Shown: positions 8,095 to 16,389 of the stretch, in pieces | Layout: the number at the start of each line of letters is the position of its first letter | Position numbering within the stretch: position 1 is the first letter of the stretch | NCBI GenBank assembly: GCA_036261615.1 | Contig: DATAKK010000015.1 | Location: 1-64,000 of the forward strand | Direction: 5' to 3' | Length of the DNA stretch: 64,000 nucleotides | DNA from: JAJYQH01 sp036261615 | Lineage (GTDB): Bacteria; Actinomycetota; Actinomycetes; Propionibacteriales; Propionibacteriaceae | Translations under genes and position numbers: made by a program | The notes under the pieces: model-generated | Database searches by the model: none | Told to the model about the DNA's origin: nothing | What the model saw: the letters and a program-made list of their open reading frames with translations, nothing else

Positions 8095-8663
8095 GCCACG
8101 TGGACGCCGGCCGCGCCCAGCTCGACGACGAGGTCGTCGAGGTCCTCGGGGTGCACCGCCGCGGTGAGGTCGGTGAACACCGCGGTGGTGAAGCCGGCCT
8201 GCTGGGCGTCGATGGCCGTGGCCTTGACGCAGTAGTCGGTGGCGATGCCGACGACGTCGACGTCGGTGATGCCGCGGGCCGTGAGCCACTCGGCGAGGGG
8301 AGTGCTGCCGTCGCTGGCGGCCCGGCCCTCGAACCCGGAGTAGGCGGCCTCGTGCTCACCCTTGCGGAACACCTCGCTCACGTGGTCGAGCGCGCGCAGC
8401 AGGTTCTTGTGGAAGTCGGCGCCGTGCGAGTCGGCGCGGCAGTGCACGGGCCACGAGCCGACGTAGTCGGGATCGTCGCTCCAGTGGTCGCCCGGGTCGA
8501 CGTGCCAGTCGGCGGTGGCGACGATCTCGTCGAAGTCGTCGCGCCGCTCCTCGACGAGGTCGGAGATCGCGGTGGCGACCGCCGCGCCCCCTTCGACCGC
8601 GAGGCTGCCCCCCTCGCAGAAGTCGTTCTGGACGTCGACGATGATCAGTGCCCGCTTCGTCAT
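8091..8663 (-). CDS. pncA: Nicotinamidase
   Basis: Hydrolyses nicotinamide to nicotinate in NAD recycling. The 190-residue isochorismatase-fold protein shows the catalytic aspartate in IIVDVQNDFCEGGSL, the metal-site TADWHVDPGDHW, and the catalytic cysteine in VVGIATDYCVKATA. ATG 8663 fits the conserved N-terminus MTKRALIIVDVQ; the upstream site GGCGGA is weak. Upstream, at 8681-8694, two GGACGCC heptamers form a palindrome. Confidence 0.95.
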   Translation of the reverse strand: MTKRALIIVDVQNDFCEGGSLAVEGGAAVATAISDLVEERRDDFDEIVATADWHVDPGDHWSDDPDYVGSWPVHCRADSHGADFHKNLLRALDHVSEVFRKGEHEAAYSGFEGRAASDGSTPLAEWLTARGITDVDVVGIATDYCVKATAIDAQQAGFTTAVFTDLTAAVHPEDLDDLVVELGAAGVHVA

Positions 8664-8722
8664 TCCGCCAGTGTGCCATCGGCGTCCGGACGCCGGGAAG
8701 GGAACGCCGGACCCGCCGAGCC

Positions 8723-9322
8723 TCAGCCCCAGACGCCCGAGCTGCCGCGCCGGTGCGACCCGACGAGGTGGGTGTCGACGATGCCGATCGCCTCCATGAG
8801 CGCGAACATCGTCGTCGGCCCGACGTGGGCGAAACCACGGGACTTGAGCGCCTTCGACAGGGCCACCGACTCCGGCGAGCTGGTGGGGATCTCGGCGTAG
8901 CTGCGCGGAGCCGGGGTGCTGTCGGGGCGGAAGCCCCACACGAACTCGGCGAGCCCGCCGGCGTCCCGGAGCTCGAGGGTGGCGCGGGCGTTGGTGATGG
9001 TGGCCTCGATCTTGCGGCGGTTCCGGACGATGCCGGCGTCCGCGAGCAGCCGGGCGGTGTCGGCGTCCCCGTAGCGGGCGACGCGGTCGGGCTGGAAGTC
9101 GTCGAACGCCGCCCGGAAGTTCTCGCGCTTGCGCAGGATCGTCGACCACGACAGCCCCGACTGGAACGCCTCGAGCGAGAGCCGCTCGAACACCCCGCGC
9201 TCGTCGCGCACCGGCATGCCCCACTCGGTGTCGTAGTAGCCGCGCAGCAGCTCGTCGGACGCCGCCCAGCTCGGCCGGGCGAGCCCGTCGGGTCCGACGA
9301 CGAGGTCGGGGGAGTCAGGCAT
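8723..9322 (-). CDS. tag: 3-methyladenine DNA glycosylase I, apparently without the zinc site
   Basis: Removes 3-methyladenine from DNA in base-excision repair. The 199-residue sequence follows E. coli Tag closely: DTEWGMPV, LEAFQSGLSWSTILRKRENFR, DAGIVRNRRKIEATITNA, IPTSSPESVALSKALKSRGF. In E. coli zinc is held by Cys4, His17, His175 and Cys179. Here there is no early Cys, the His17 position is Tyr (GYYDTEWG), THLVG keeps one His, and the last Cys is absent (SHRRGSSG). ATG 9322 has GAGGA upstream. A second 3-methyladenine glycosylase, of the unrelated Mpg fold, lies at 53806. Confidence 0.92.
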   Translation of the reverse strand: MPDSPDLVVGPDGLARPSWAASDELLRGYYDTEWGMPVRDERGVFERLSLEAFQSGLSWSTILRKRENFRAAFDDFQPDRVARYGDADTARLLADAGIVRNRRKIEATITNARATLELRDAGGLAEFVWGFRPDSTPAPRSYAEIPTSSPESVALSKALKSRGFAHVGPTTMFALMEAIGIVDTHLVGSHRRGSSGVWG

Positions 9323-9342
9323 CGCGGTCCTCGGTTCGAATC

Positions 9343-9401
9343 TGCAGGCGAGGACGGGGGGTGAGGGCCGTTCCGGCTGTCACCCCCGTGGCTCGCCTGC
9401 A
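9343..9401. repeat. Family B intergenic hairpin, copy 1
   Basis: TGCAGGCGAG (9343-9352) pairs exactly with CTCGCCTGCA (9392-9401). An inner stem CGGGGGGTGA/TCACCCCCG (9355-9364 and 9380-9388, one bulge) extends it. It lies between the permease stop and the tag start on the minus strand. The same outer arms, with a different interior, occur at 49373-49430. Confidence 0.8.
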
Positions 9402-9421
9402 CTTTCGGCAGTTGCGCGCGC

Positions 9422-10885
9422 TCATCGGTAGGAGACGGCGTCCTCGTCGGGGTTGTCCTCGTCGACGTACATCCCAGGCGCGTCGATGATCAGCCCGCTG
9501 CCGCCGGCGGCGTCCGAGAGGTGCGCGGGCGCGATGGCCCGGGCGAGGTGCCACAGGATCACCACGGCGAGGGTGCCCAGCGCGATGCCGCTGAGGGTGA
9601 AGTTGCTGGTGAACTTGAGCGAGACGTTGCCGATGCCGATGATCACGCCGGCGGCGACCGGAACGAGGTTGACCGGGTTGCCGAAGTCGACGTGGTTCTC
9701 CTTCCAGATCTTCGCGCCGAGCAGGCCGATCATGCCGTAGAGCACCACGGTGATGCCGCCGAGGACGCCGCCCGGGGTGGCGCTGATGACGGCGCCGAAC
9801 TTGGGGGAGAAGCCGAACAGGATCGCGACGAGCGCGGCGACGACGTAGGCCGCCGTCGAGTAGACCCGGGTGGAGGCCATGACGCCGATGTTCTCGGCGT
9901 ACGTCGTGGTCGGGCCGGCGCCGACGGCGGTGGCGAGCACCGAGCCGAGGCCGTCGGCGGCGATGGCGCGTCCCATCACCGGGTCGAGGTTGTGGCCGGT
10001 CATCTCCGCGACCGCCTTGACATGCCCGGTGTTCTCGGCGATGAGCGCGATGACCACGGGCAGCGCGATGAGGGCGAAGCCGAAGCTGAAGCTCGGGGTG
10101 TGGAAGCCGACGATGTTGCCGGGAGCGCCGAACTTCCAGCTGCCGAGGTCCGTGTGCGGCGGCAACCCGAACCAGTGGGCAGCGCTGACGTTGCCCCAGC
10201 TGATCCGGTAGGCGTGCGTCACGGTGCCGTCGGACGCCGTCCGGGCCACCGGGCCGAACACGCGGTCCTCGACCGCGCTGAGCAGGTAGCCGAAGACCAG
10301 CGACAGGAAGATCGCGATCCGGCCGAGGAACCCGCGCAGGCCGACGCTGAGGCCGACGACGACGAGCATGACGATGAACGCGGTCCACTGGTCCTGCGGC
10401 CAGTAGACCCCGGCCACGACGGGCGCGAGGTTGAACCCGATGAGCATGACCACGGCGCCGGTGACCACCGGCGGCAGCACCCGGTGCACCACGCCCGAGC
10501 CCATGAAGTGGATGATCAGGCCGATGATGAACAGCGTCACCCCGACCACGAGCAGGGCCCCGGTGACCTGGTTCGGCTTGCCGCCCTGCGCGTAGATCGC
10601 CGTGGCGACGCCGACGAAGGACGCCGACGAGCCCAGGTAGCTGGGCACCCTGTTCCGCGTGACCAGCAGGAACACCAGGGTGGCGATGCCGCTCATCATC
10701 ACCGCGAGCTGCGGGTTGAGGCCCATGAGCAGCGGGAAGACGAAGGTCGCCCCGAACATCGCGACGACGTGCTGGGCGCCCAGGCCGACCGTCTTGCCCC
10801 ACGTGAGCCGCTCGTCGGGGGCGACCACGGCTCCCGGTTCGAGGACGCCGTTGTTGTGCAGTTTCCAGGAGAGCGGCCAGGCCAT
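9422..10885 (-). CDS. NCS2 nucleobase permease (UraA/PyrP-like)
   Basis: A 487-residue polytopic inner-membrane carrier, predicted proton-coupled uptake of uracil or a related base. The early LGAQHVVAMFGATFVFPLLMG, the repeated hydrophobic segments and the late AENIGVMASTRVYSTAAYVVA with the conserved acidic residue are NCS2 signatures. The stretch FVGVATAIYAQGG and a loop near residues 220-250 differ from E. coli UraA, so the exact base is uncertain. ATG 10885 has AAGGA seven bases upstream. It is transcribed alone, facing a sugar operon. Confidence 0.9.
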   Translation of the reverse strand: MAWPLSWKLHNNGVLEPGAVVAPDERLTWGKTVGLGAQHVVAMFGATFVFPLLMGLNPQLAVMMSGIATLVFLLVTRNRVPSYLGSSASFVGVATAIYAQGGKPNQVTGALLVVGVTLFIIGLIIHFMGSGVVHRVLPPVVTGAVVMLIGFNLAPVVAGVYWPQDQWTAFIVMLVVVGLSVGLRGFLGRIAIFLSLVFGYLLSAVEDRVFGPVARTASDGTVTHAYRISWGNVSAAHWFGLPPHTDLGSWKFGAPGNIVGFHTPSFSFGFALIALPVVIALIAENTGHVKAVAEMTGHNLDPVMGRAIAADGLGSVLATAVGAGPTTTYAENIGVMASTRVYSTAAYVVAALVAILFGFSPKFGAVISATPGGVLGGITVVLYGMIGLLGAKIWKENHVDFGNPVNLVPVAAGVIIGIGNVSLKFTSNFTLSGIALGTLAVVILWHLARAIAPAHLSDAAGGSGLIIDAPGMYVDEDNPDEDAVSYR

Positions 10886-11066
10886 GGTGGGTCCTTCGCG
10901 GCAGGGATCACCCCGGCATGGCGCGCGGGGTCGGCGTCATCCTAGTGGTCACCCGGGCGCGCCGATCCACCCCTCCCGACACCGTGGGGGAGTCCCCGGC
11001 GTCGCCGTCGGATGCTGCGCGCTCGGGACGCCGCGCAGCGCCTTCCGCGCCCGTTGAGCCGGACTT

Positions 11067-11140
11067 CCCCGAGATCCGCACGGCCTGCGTCCACACGCCC
11101 TGAGGAGGGCGGACCCATGCAGGCGGTGCACGTCCCGGGG
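11067..11140. repeat. Family C intergenic hairpin, copy 1
   Basis: Outer CCCCG/CGGGG, then GCACGGCCTGC (11078-11088) against GCAGGCGGTGC (11119-11129, one mismatch), then GTCC/GGAC and GCCC/GGGC inside. The right half ACCCATGCAGGC is shared with the copy at 50681-50754. It lies between divergent genes, so it is not simply a terminator. Confidence 0.75.
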
Positions 11141-11264
11141 ATCGGCTGCCGGACGCCGCACGGGTGCCGGCGCTGCCGCGGCGGGTGGCGTCACACGGGA
11201 TCCCTACCCGGCGGCCTTGGGCACAGGCGAGCCCGCCGCTGACCACGTCGTGAGACTCCGGATA

Positions 11265-11300
11265 GTGACCGTTGACATACTTCCTTACCTTCAGATAGAA
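11265..11300 (+). promoter_or_regulatory. Strong promoter with operator-like overlap
   Basis: TTGACA (11272-11277) and ATAGAA (11295-11300) have a 17-base spacer. The ATG at 11307 sits at the expected transcription start, so the mRNA would be leaderless. GTGACCGTTGAC (11265-11276) overlaps the -35 and matches 10 of 12 positions of the palindrome at 7854-7865. Confidence 0.7.
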
Positions 11301-11306
11301 AGTTTC

Positions 11307-12650
11307 ATGCCCACACGGGCTCCCTCAAGGACGAGTAGGAAGCGGACGGACGTGACACGCGACGACACGAAGAACTCCTTCAGCCGGCGTTCGCTGTTGA
11401 AGGTGGCGGGTGCGGCGATTCCGGCGGTGGGCGTGAGCAGCCTGCTGGAAGGCTGCGGCGGCAGCTCCAACGCATCGAACGGGCCGGCGACGGTGCGGCT
11501 CTGGAGCTGGTACACGGAGATGCAGGACACCATCCCCAAGGTCATCAAGGACTTCGAGGCGAAGAACCCCAACATCAAGATCGAGAACCGCATCTTCGGC
11601 ACGCCCGATCAGTACCTCCCGGCCCTGACCGCCGCGGTTTCGGGCGGCGACGTCCCGGAGATCTTCGCCCCGCACGTGCGGGCGATCACCTACGGCGAGC
11701 AGGGGATCTCGGCCGACCTCATCAAGGATCTCGGGTCGGACTTCCTCAAGCAGTTCTTCCCGTCCACCAACCAGGAGTACACGAAGAACGGCAAGCAGTA
11801 CGCGGTCGGGTGGGAGGCCCAGACCTTCGGCATCTTCTACGACCCCGCGGCGTTCGCCAAGGCGGGCGTCAGCGGCGAGCCGGAGACCTGGGACGACCTC
11901 ATCCACGTCGCCGCCAAGGTGAACGCCACCGGCATGTCGTCGGTATCGATGAGTTGCGACCCGGGCACCAGCGCCCTCGACTTCTTCCTGCCGCTCATTA
12001 CCCAGGTGACCGACGACCCGACCTGGTACCTCAAGCTCGACCAGTTGCAGAGCGGATACACCTACACCAGCCAGCCCGTCGTCCAGGCGCTGCAGCTCAC
12101 CGACAAACTGGTCAAGGCCAAGGTGTTCCAGCCCGGCACGACCGGCACCTCCGGCGACCAGGCCTCGCAGCTGTTCTACACCGGCAAGGCCGCCATGTTC
12201 TTCGCCGGCTCCTGGACGCCGTCGGGGCTCATCAAGAACGCCTCCCCGGCCTTCGTCAAGCGGTACAAGATCATGCCGACCCCCGCGATCAAGAGCGGGG
12301 CACGGCACTGGACGGCCGACCAGGCCGGCGCCGGGTGGGCCGTGTCGGAGACCAGCAAGAACAAGGACGCGGCGCTGACGTTCCTCAAGTACCTCTACTC
12401 GACCGACGTCTACTCGAAGCTCATGAACGCGTCCAACGCGATGCCGTCGACCCAGGCGGGCGTCGACGCGATCACCGAGCCGCACCTCAAGCTGATGGCG
12501 GGATGGCTCAAGGACGGGTGCCCGCACATCCCGTTCGGCTCGGGATCGTCGACGGCGGGCGACCCACTGCAGAAGATCTTCGACCAGACGGCGTCACCGG
12601 CCCAGGTCGCCCAGGACATGCAGTCGGCGGTCACGAACGCCCGCGGGTGA
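11307..12650 (+). CDS. ABC sugar transporter, Tat-exported binding lipoprotein
   Basis: A 447-residue extracellular solute-binding protein (family 1). The N-terminus has a twin-arginine signal, SRRSLLKVAGAAI, followed by a lipobox ending in LLEGC, so it is probably exported folded and lipid-anchored. The mature part shows VRLWSWYTEMQDTIPKVIKD and later GKAAMFFAGSWTPSG, typical of oligosaccharide or monosaccharide binders. ATG 11307 matches the promoter; GTG 11352 is an alternative start that would still keep the RR motif. It heads an operon with two permeases. The sugar is not readable from sequence; the oxidative enzymes downstream suggest a deoxy-sugar or aldose. Confidence 0.88.
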   Translation: MPTRAPSRTSRKRTDVTRDDTKNSFSRRSLLKVAGAAIPAVGVSSLLEGCGGSSNASNGPATVRLWSWYTEMQDTIPKVIKDFEAKNPNIKIENRIFGTPDQYLPALTAAVSGGDVPEIFAPHVRAITYGEQGISADLIKDLGSDFLKQFFPSTNQEYTKNGKQYAVGWEAQTFGIFYDPAAFAKAGVSGEPETWDDLIHVAAKVNATGMSSVSMSCDPGTSALDFFLPLITQVTDDPTWYLKLDQLQSGYTYTSQPVVQALQLTDKLVKAKVFQPGTTGTSGDQASQLFYTGKAAMFFAGSWTPSGLIKNASPAFVKRYKIMPTPAIKSGARHWTADQAGAGWAVSETSKNKDAALTFLKYLYSTDVYSKLMNASNAMPSTQAGVDAITEPHLKLMAGWLKDGCPHIPFGSGSSTAGDPLQKIFDQTASPAQVAQDMQSAVTNARG

Positions 12651-12664
12651 AGGGCGGGGACCAG

Positions 12665-13639
12665 ATGACGATTCTCCCCGTCGCCGGCCGGGCCCGCGAC
12701 GTGAGCAGGACAGGGGCACCTGCCCAGCTCGCCCGTCGCCGGGCCTGGCGGCTGCAACGGTCCGAACGGATCGCCGGCTTCCTGTTCGTGACGCCGATCT
12801 CGGTGCTGTTCGTGCTGTTCGTCGGCTGGCCCATCATCCGGGCCATCTACCTCAGTCTCACCCGGTGGAGCGGGTTCGGATCTCCGCAGTTCACCGGAGT
12901 GGCCAACTACACCCGGATGGTGCAGGACCCGGTCGCCGGCACGGCGTTCAGGAACACCATCTTCTTCGCGGTGCTGAGCACCGTGTTGCAGACCGTGGTG
13001 CCGCTCATCATCGCGGTGCTCCTGAACACCGTCTGGCGCGGCCTCAGCGTGGTGCTGCGCACCCTGCTGTTCGTGCCCGGGATCGTCGGCTTCGTCGTCT
13101 CCGGCGTGCTGTGGAAGCTGATCTACGATCCCAACCTCGGGACACTGAACACCACGCTGGCCAGGATCGGGGCGGCGTCCCTTCAACACCGCTGGCTGTC
13201 CGACCCCCGCCTCGTCATGTGGTCGCTGCTCGTCGTCTCGCTGTGGGGCGCGGTGGGCATGAACATGCTGATCTTCTTCGCCGGCATCCAGGGCGTCGAC
13301 CACACGCTGTACGAGGCGGCGCAGGTCGATGGGGCGACCGCCTGGGCGCAGTTCCGGTACGTCACCATCCCGAGCCTGCGCATCGTCACGGCGATCGTCA
13401 TCAGCCTCAACCTGATGAACGGGTTCAAGGTGTTCGACCTGGTGTACGTCATGACGGCCGGCGGTCCGAACCACGCGTCCGAGGTGTTCGGAACCTACCT
13501 GTACAGCCTCGCCTTCGGCTCGACGGCGGGCTCCATCCCGCAGCTCGGCTACGGCAGCGCCTTCAGCGTCATCGTCATGGCGCTGTGTTCGGTGGCGGTG
13601 CTCGTGCAGATGCTGCTCACGAGAATGGCACGGCGATGA
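12665..13639 (+). CDS. ABC sugar transporter permease (MalF type)
   Basis: A 324-residue membrane protein with six predicted helices, starting after a charged cytoplasmic tail (residues 1-40). The EAA loop that docks on the ATPase is YEAAQVDGATAWAQFRYVTIP. FTGVANYTRMVQDP before the core is typical of MalF/UgpA-type permeases. ATG 12665 follows GGGGA, 14 bases after the binding-protein stop. The gene overlaps the next permease by ATGA. No ATPase gene is nearby, so a shared MsiK-like protein is expected elsewhere. Confidence 0.9.
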   Translation: MTILPVAGRARDVSRTGAPAQLARRRAWRLQRSERIAGFLFVTPISVLFVLFVGWPIIRAIYLSLTRWSGFGSPQFTGVANYTRMVQDPVAGTAFRNTIFFAVLSTVLQTVVPLIIAVLLNTVWRGLSVVLRTLLFVPGIVGFVVSGVLWKLIYDPNLGTLNTTLARIGAASLQHRWLSDPRLVMWSLLVVSLWGAVGMNMLIFFAGIQGVDHTLYEAAQVDGATAWAQFRYVTIPSLRIVTAIVISLNLMNGFKVFDLVYVMTAGGPNHASEVFGTYLYSLAFGSTAGSIPQLGYGSAFSVIVMALCSVAVLVQMLLTRMARR

Positions 13640-14532
13640 GTGTCGGCAACCTCCAGGCCGGATGGGCGGCCACCAGCGGGGGACGCGGGGCCCGCTCGGC
13701 GAGCCGGCGTCCGCGCGCGGTCGCCCTGAGGTGGGTGGTCGCGATCCTGCTGCTGGCGATCTCGGCCCTCACGATCTTCCCGTTGGTGTGGCTCGTGCTC
13801 ACCTCGATCCGGCCGGCCAACACCGTGTTCGGCGGCAGTTTCTTCCCCTCGTCGGTGACCCTGCACGCGTATGCCACGGCCTGGAGCAGCACCGACTTCG
13901 GTACGCACTTCCTCAATTCGCTCATGGTCACGGTCTCGACCGTGATCGGCGTGGTGATCCTCGCGACCCTGGCGGGCTACGCGTTCGCGACGCTGCGGTT
14001 CCCGTTCAAGAACGTCATCTACGTGGCACTGCTCGTGACCTTGATGATGCCGTCGACGTCACTGATCATCCCGCTGTACCTGCAGCTCAAGAGCTTCGGG
14101 CTACTCAATTCGCGCGTCGGCCTGGTGGTTCTCTATGTGTCGAGTTCCGCGCCGTTCGCGATGTTCCTCATGCGGGCCTTCTTCGAGACCCTGCCCCACG
14201 AACTGGTGCAGGCCGCCCGCATCGACACGGCGGGGGAGTTCCAGATCTTCCTGCGGGTGATCCTGCCGCTGACGCGGCCGGGGCTTGCCACGGTGGTCAT
14301 CTTCCAATTCCTGTCGACGTGGAACGAATTCATCTATGCGAATACGGTGCTGCAGAACACCGGACGGCTGCCCCTGCAGCCCGTGCTGTTCTCCCTCGTC
14401 GGGCAGTATCAGACGGACTGGCCGACGCTGTGCGCCGGCCTCACGATGTCGATCGTTCCGGTCGTGGCCGTCTACGTGTGGATGCAGCGCCATTTCGTGT
14501 CCGGCATGACCATGGGTGCTGTCAAGAACTGA
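13636..14532 (+). CDS. ABC sugar transporter permease (MalG type)
   Basis: A 298-residue partner permease with six helices and the EAA loop VQAARIDTAGEFQIFLRVILP. The C-terminus HFVSGMTMGAVK is the standard MalG-type ending. Start ATG 13636 overlaps the previous stop, giving equal translation of both permeases. A short hairpin follows the stop and may lower expression of the enzyme genes downstream. Confidence 0.92.
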   Translation: MSVGNLQAGWAATSGGRGARSASRRPRAVALRWVVAILLLAISALTIFPLVWLVLTSIRPANTVFGGSFFPSSVTLHAYATAWSSTDFGTHFLNSLMVTVSTVIGVVILATLAGYAFATLRFPFKNVIYVALLVTLMMPSTSLIIPLYLQLKSFGLLNSRVGLVVLYVSSSAPFAMFLMRAFFETLPHELVQAARIDTAGEFQIFLRVILPLTRPGLATVVIFQFLSTWNEFIYANTVLQNTGRLPLQPVLFSLVGQYQTDWPTLCAGLTMSIVPVVAVYVWMQRHFVSGMTMGAVKN

Positions 14533-14555
14533 GCCTCACCCAGCACCGAGGCTCA
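14530..14555 (+). terminator. Short hairpin after the permease genes
   Basis: TGAGCCTC (14530-14537) pairs with GAGGCTCA (14548-14555) around a 10-base loop, overlapping the permease stop. There is no T-tract, so it is more likely a partial terminator or a processing site than an operon end. Confidence 0.5.
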
Positions 14556-14606
14556 ACCGTCCAGGGGCGTCCCCGCCCCGTCACACTCTCCCCAGGAAAG
14601 GCCGCC

Positions 14607-15368
14607 ATGCCCATCGAGAACATCCAGATCAATGTCACCGACGTCCCGCGGTCGGTCGCCTTCTACCGCGACCTGTTGCAGGCGGTGCCGGTGGGGGAGA
14701 CCAGCACCGACCGGGCCGTGCTCGACGTGGTGACCGCCACCCTCGAACTGGTGCGGGTCGACCCGGGCGCCTCGACGTGGTCGACCGACGACCTGCAGCG
14801 CGGCTTCCGCCACATCGGCTTCAAGGTCCACGGGCTCGACGTCCTGGTCGAGCGGCTTCGCGCCGCCGGGACGCCGTTCCACCTCGACCCGCTCGAGGCC
14901 GAGGGCGACGTGCGGATCACGTTCTTCTTCGACCCCGACGGCACCCTGCTCGAACTGGTCGAGCGGGACCTCCACTACACGGAGGTCGTCGACGAGCAAC
15001 TCGTCGAGGCCGAGTACGCCCTCGGGACGCCGGAACGTCCCCGCTTCGACCACATCGCCCTCACCGTGGGCGACTTCCCGGCAACCCGTGACCGCTATGG
15101 CTCGTTCGGCTTCCGCCACCACGGCACGATCCTCCAGCCGCAGGACCCCCGCGGCTTCCGGATCGACTACCTCAAGGGCGGGGACACCGTGCTCGAGGTC
15201 TTCACCTACCAGGCCGGCACCACCGCCCGGACGCCGCAGCCCGGAGTCCCGGGTTACGTCGCGGCGCGGCTTGCCGGGGGTCCCTCCGTCGACGAGGTGA
15301 TCGGCCACGGACCCGATGGGCCGATCCACGCGGACGCTGACGGCTTCACCTACACGGTCCGCGGCTGA
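14607..15368 (+). CDS. Two-domain VOC (glyoxalase/dioxygenase-fold) protein
   Basis: A 253-residue protein with two vicinal-oxygen-chelate modules: residues 1-120 (IQINVTDVPRSVAFYRDLL ... FFFDPDGTLLELVERD) and about 135-250 (PRFDHIALTVGDFPATRDRY ... DTVLEVFTYQ). Histidines and glutamates at the usual metal positions (HIGFKV, LLELVE, FDHIALTV, LEVF) are present. Known family activities include glyoxalase, dioxygenase, epimerase and isomerase. The context (sugar uptake, L-fucose-type dehydrogenase, tautomerase) suggests a lactone- or keto-acid-processing role. RBS AGGAAAG; the stop overlaps the next start. Confidence 0.85.
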   Translation: MPIENIQINVTDVPRSVAFYRDLLQAVPVGETSTDRAVLDVVTATLELVRVDPGASTWSTDDLQRGFRHIGFKVHGLDVLVERLRAAGTPFHLDPLEAEGDVRITFFFDPDGTLLELVERDLHYTEVVDEQLVEAEYALGTPERPRFDHIALTVGDFPATRDRYGSFGFRHHGTILQPQDPRGFRIDYLKGGDTVLEVFTYQAGTTARTPQPGVPGYVAARLAGGPSVDEVIGHGPDGPIHADADGFTYTVRG

Positions 15369-16357
15369 TGGCGGGCACCCAGACCGGTCAGGTGACGCCA
15401 GGGTCCCCGAACTGGATGCGCACCCTCGGCGGCACGGGCCTGCGCGTCTCGGCGGTCACTGCGGGCGGCGGCCCGCTGGGGAGCATGCCCGAGCTGTTCG
15501 GCTACTCCGTCGCCGAGGACGACGCGGTCGACCTGGTCAAGGCGATCCTCGACAGCCCGATCCGCACCATCGACACGGCCAACGGCTACTCCGGCGGAGC
15601 GAGCGAACAACGGATCGGTCGCGCCATCCGTGAGCGCGGCGGCCTGCCGGACGACGCACTGGTCATCACCAAGGTCGACGCTCGCGACGGCGACTACTCC
15701 GGGCCCCGTGTCCGGGCATCCGTGGCCGAGAGCAAGGAACGGCTCGGGCTCGACCACCTGCCGCTCGTCCACCTGCACGACCCCGAGTTCCACGACTTCG
15801 AGGCGATGACCGCCACCGGCGGCGCCGTGGACACCCTGGTGAGGCTGCGGGACGAGGGCGAGGTGGGGCACATCGGCCTCGCGGGCGGAGACGTCCACGA
15901 GATGCGCCGCTACCTCGACCTCGGCGTGTTCGAGGTGCTCCTCGTGCACAACCGCTGGACCCTGGTCGACCACAGCGCCGACGAGCTGATCCACGAGGCG
16001 CGCGCCCGGGGGCTCGCCGTCGTCAACGCGGCCGTCTACGGCGGCGGGATCCTCGCCGACCCCCGCGGTGGCCACACCTCCTACGGGTACCGCCCTGCGC
16101 CCCCGGAGGTGCTGGAGGCGGTCGCGGCGATGGACCGTCTCGCGACCGAGTACGGCACCACCCTCGCGACCGCAGCGCTCCAGGCGTCCCTGCGCGACCC
16201 GCTCGTCGACACCACGGTGATCGGGTTCAGCAAGCGGAAACGCGTCGAGGCGATCGGGGCCGCCACCCGGGAGGTGCTGCCCGACACGTTCTGGCAGCAA
16301 CTGGAGCGCCTCCGGCCGCCGCCTGACACCTGGCTGGACACCCGACCCCGCCACTGA
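15368..16357 (+). CDS. Aldo/keto reductase, L-fucose/D-threo-aldose dehydrogenase-like
   Basis: A 329-residue AKR. The catalytic aspartate and tyrosine are in TIDTANGYSGG, lysine in LVITKVDARDGDYSG and histidine in LVHLHDPEF. The GDYSG extension after the lysine and the VVNAAVYGGGILADPRGG segment are features of D-threo-aldose 1-dehydrogenases, which oxidise L-fucose, L-galactose or D-arabinose to lactones. It starts inside the VOC stop (TGATG), so expression is coupled. Together with the upstream transporter this is the best clue that the operon takes up and oxidises a free aldose. Confidence 0.85.
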   Translation: MAGTQTGQVTPGSPNWMRTLGGTGLRVSAVTAGGGPLGSMPELFGYSVAEDDAVDLVKAILDSPIRTIDTANGYSGGASEQRIGRAIRERGGLPDDALVITKVDARDGDYSGPRVRASVAESKERLGLDHLPLVHLHDPEFHDFEAMTATGGAVDTLVRLRDEGEVGHIGLAGGDVHEMRRYLDLGVFEVLLVHNRWTLVDHSADELIHEARARGLAVVNAAVYGGGILADPRGGHTSYGYRPAPPEVLEAVAAMDRLATEYGTTLATAALQASLRDPLVDTTVIGFSKRKRVEAIGAATREVLPDTFWQQLERLRPPPDTWLDTRPRH

Positions 16358-16389
16358 CCCCCGTATTCCCCGAGAACAAGGAGACCCCC

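Larger units (their letters stand above)
10886..11306. other. Divergent intergenic region
   Basis: 421 bases between the NCS2 permease and the sugar-binding protein. It contains a GCTGCGCG/CGCGCAGC stem (11014-11021, 11032-11039), the family C hairpin at 11067-11140, several GGACGCC heptamers, and the promoter at 11272-11300. Open frames here have no supporting motif or ribosome site. Confidence 0.6.

Noticed and set aside
10908..11246. Minus-strand frame of 112 codons upstream of the permease
   Set aside because: Crosses the family C hairpin, shows no homology-like motif, and is rich in Arg/Ala/Pro as in shadow frames.
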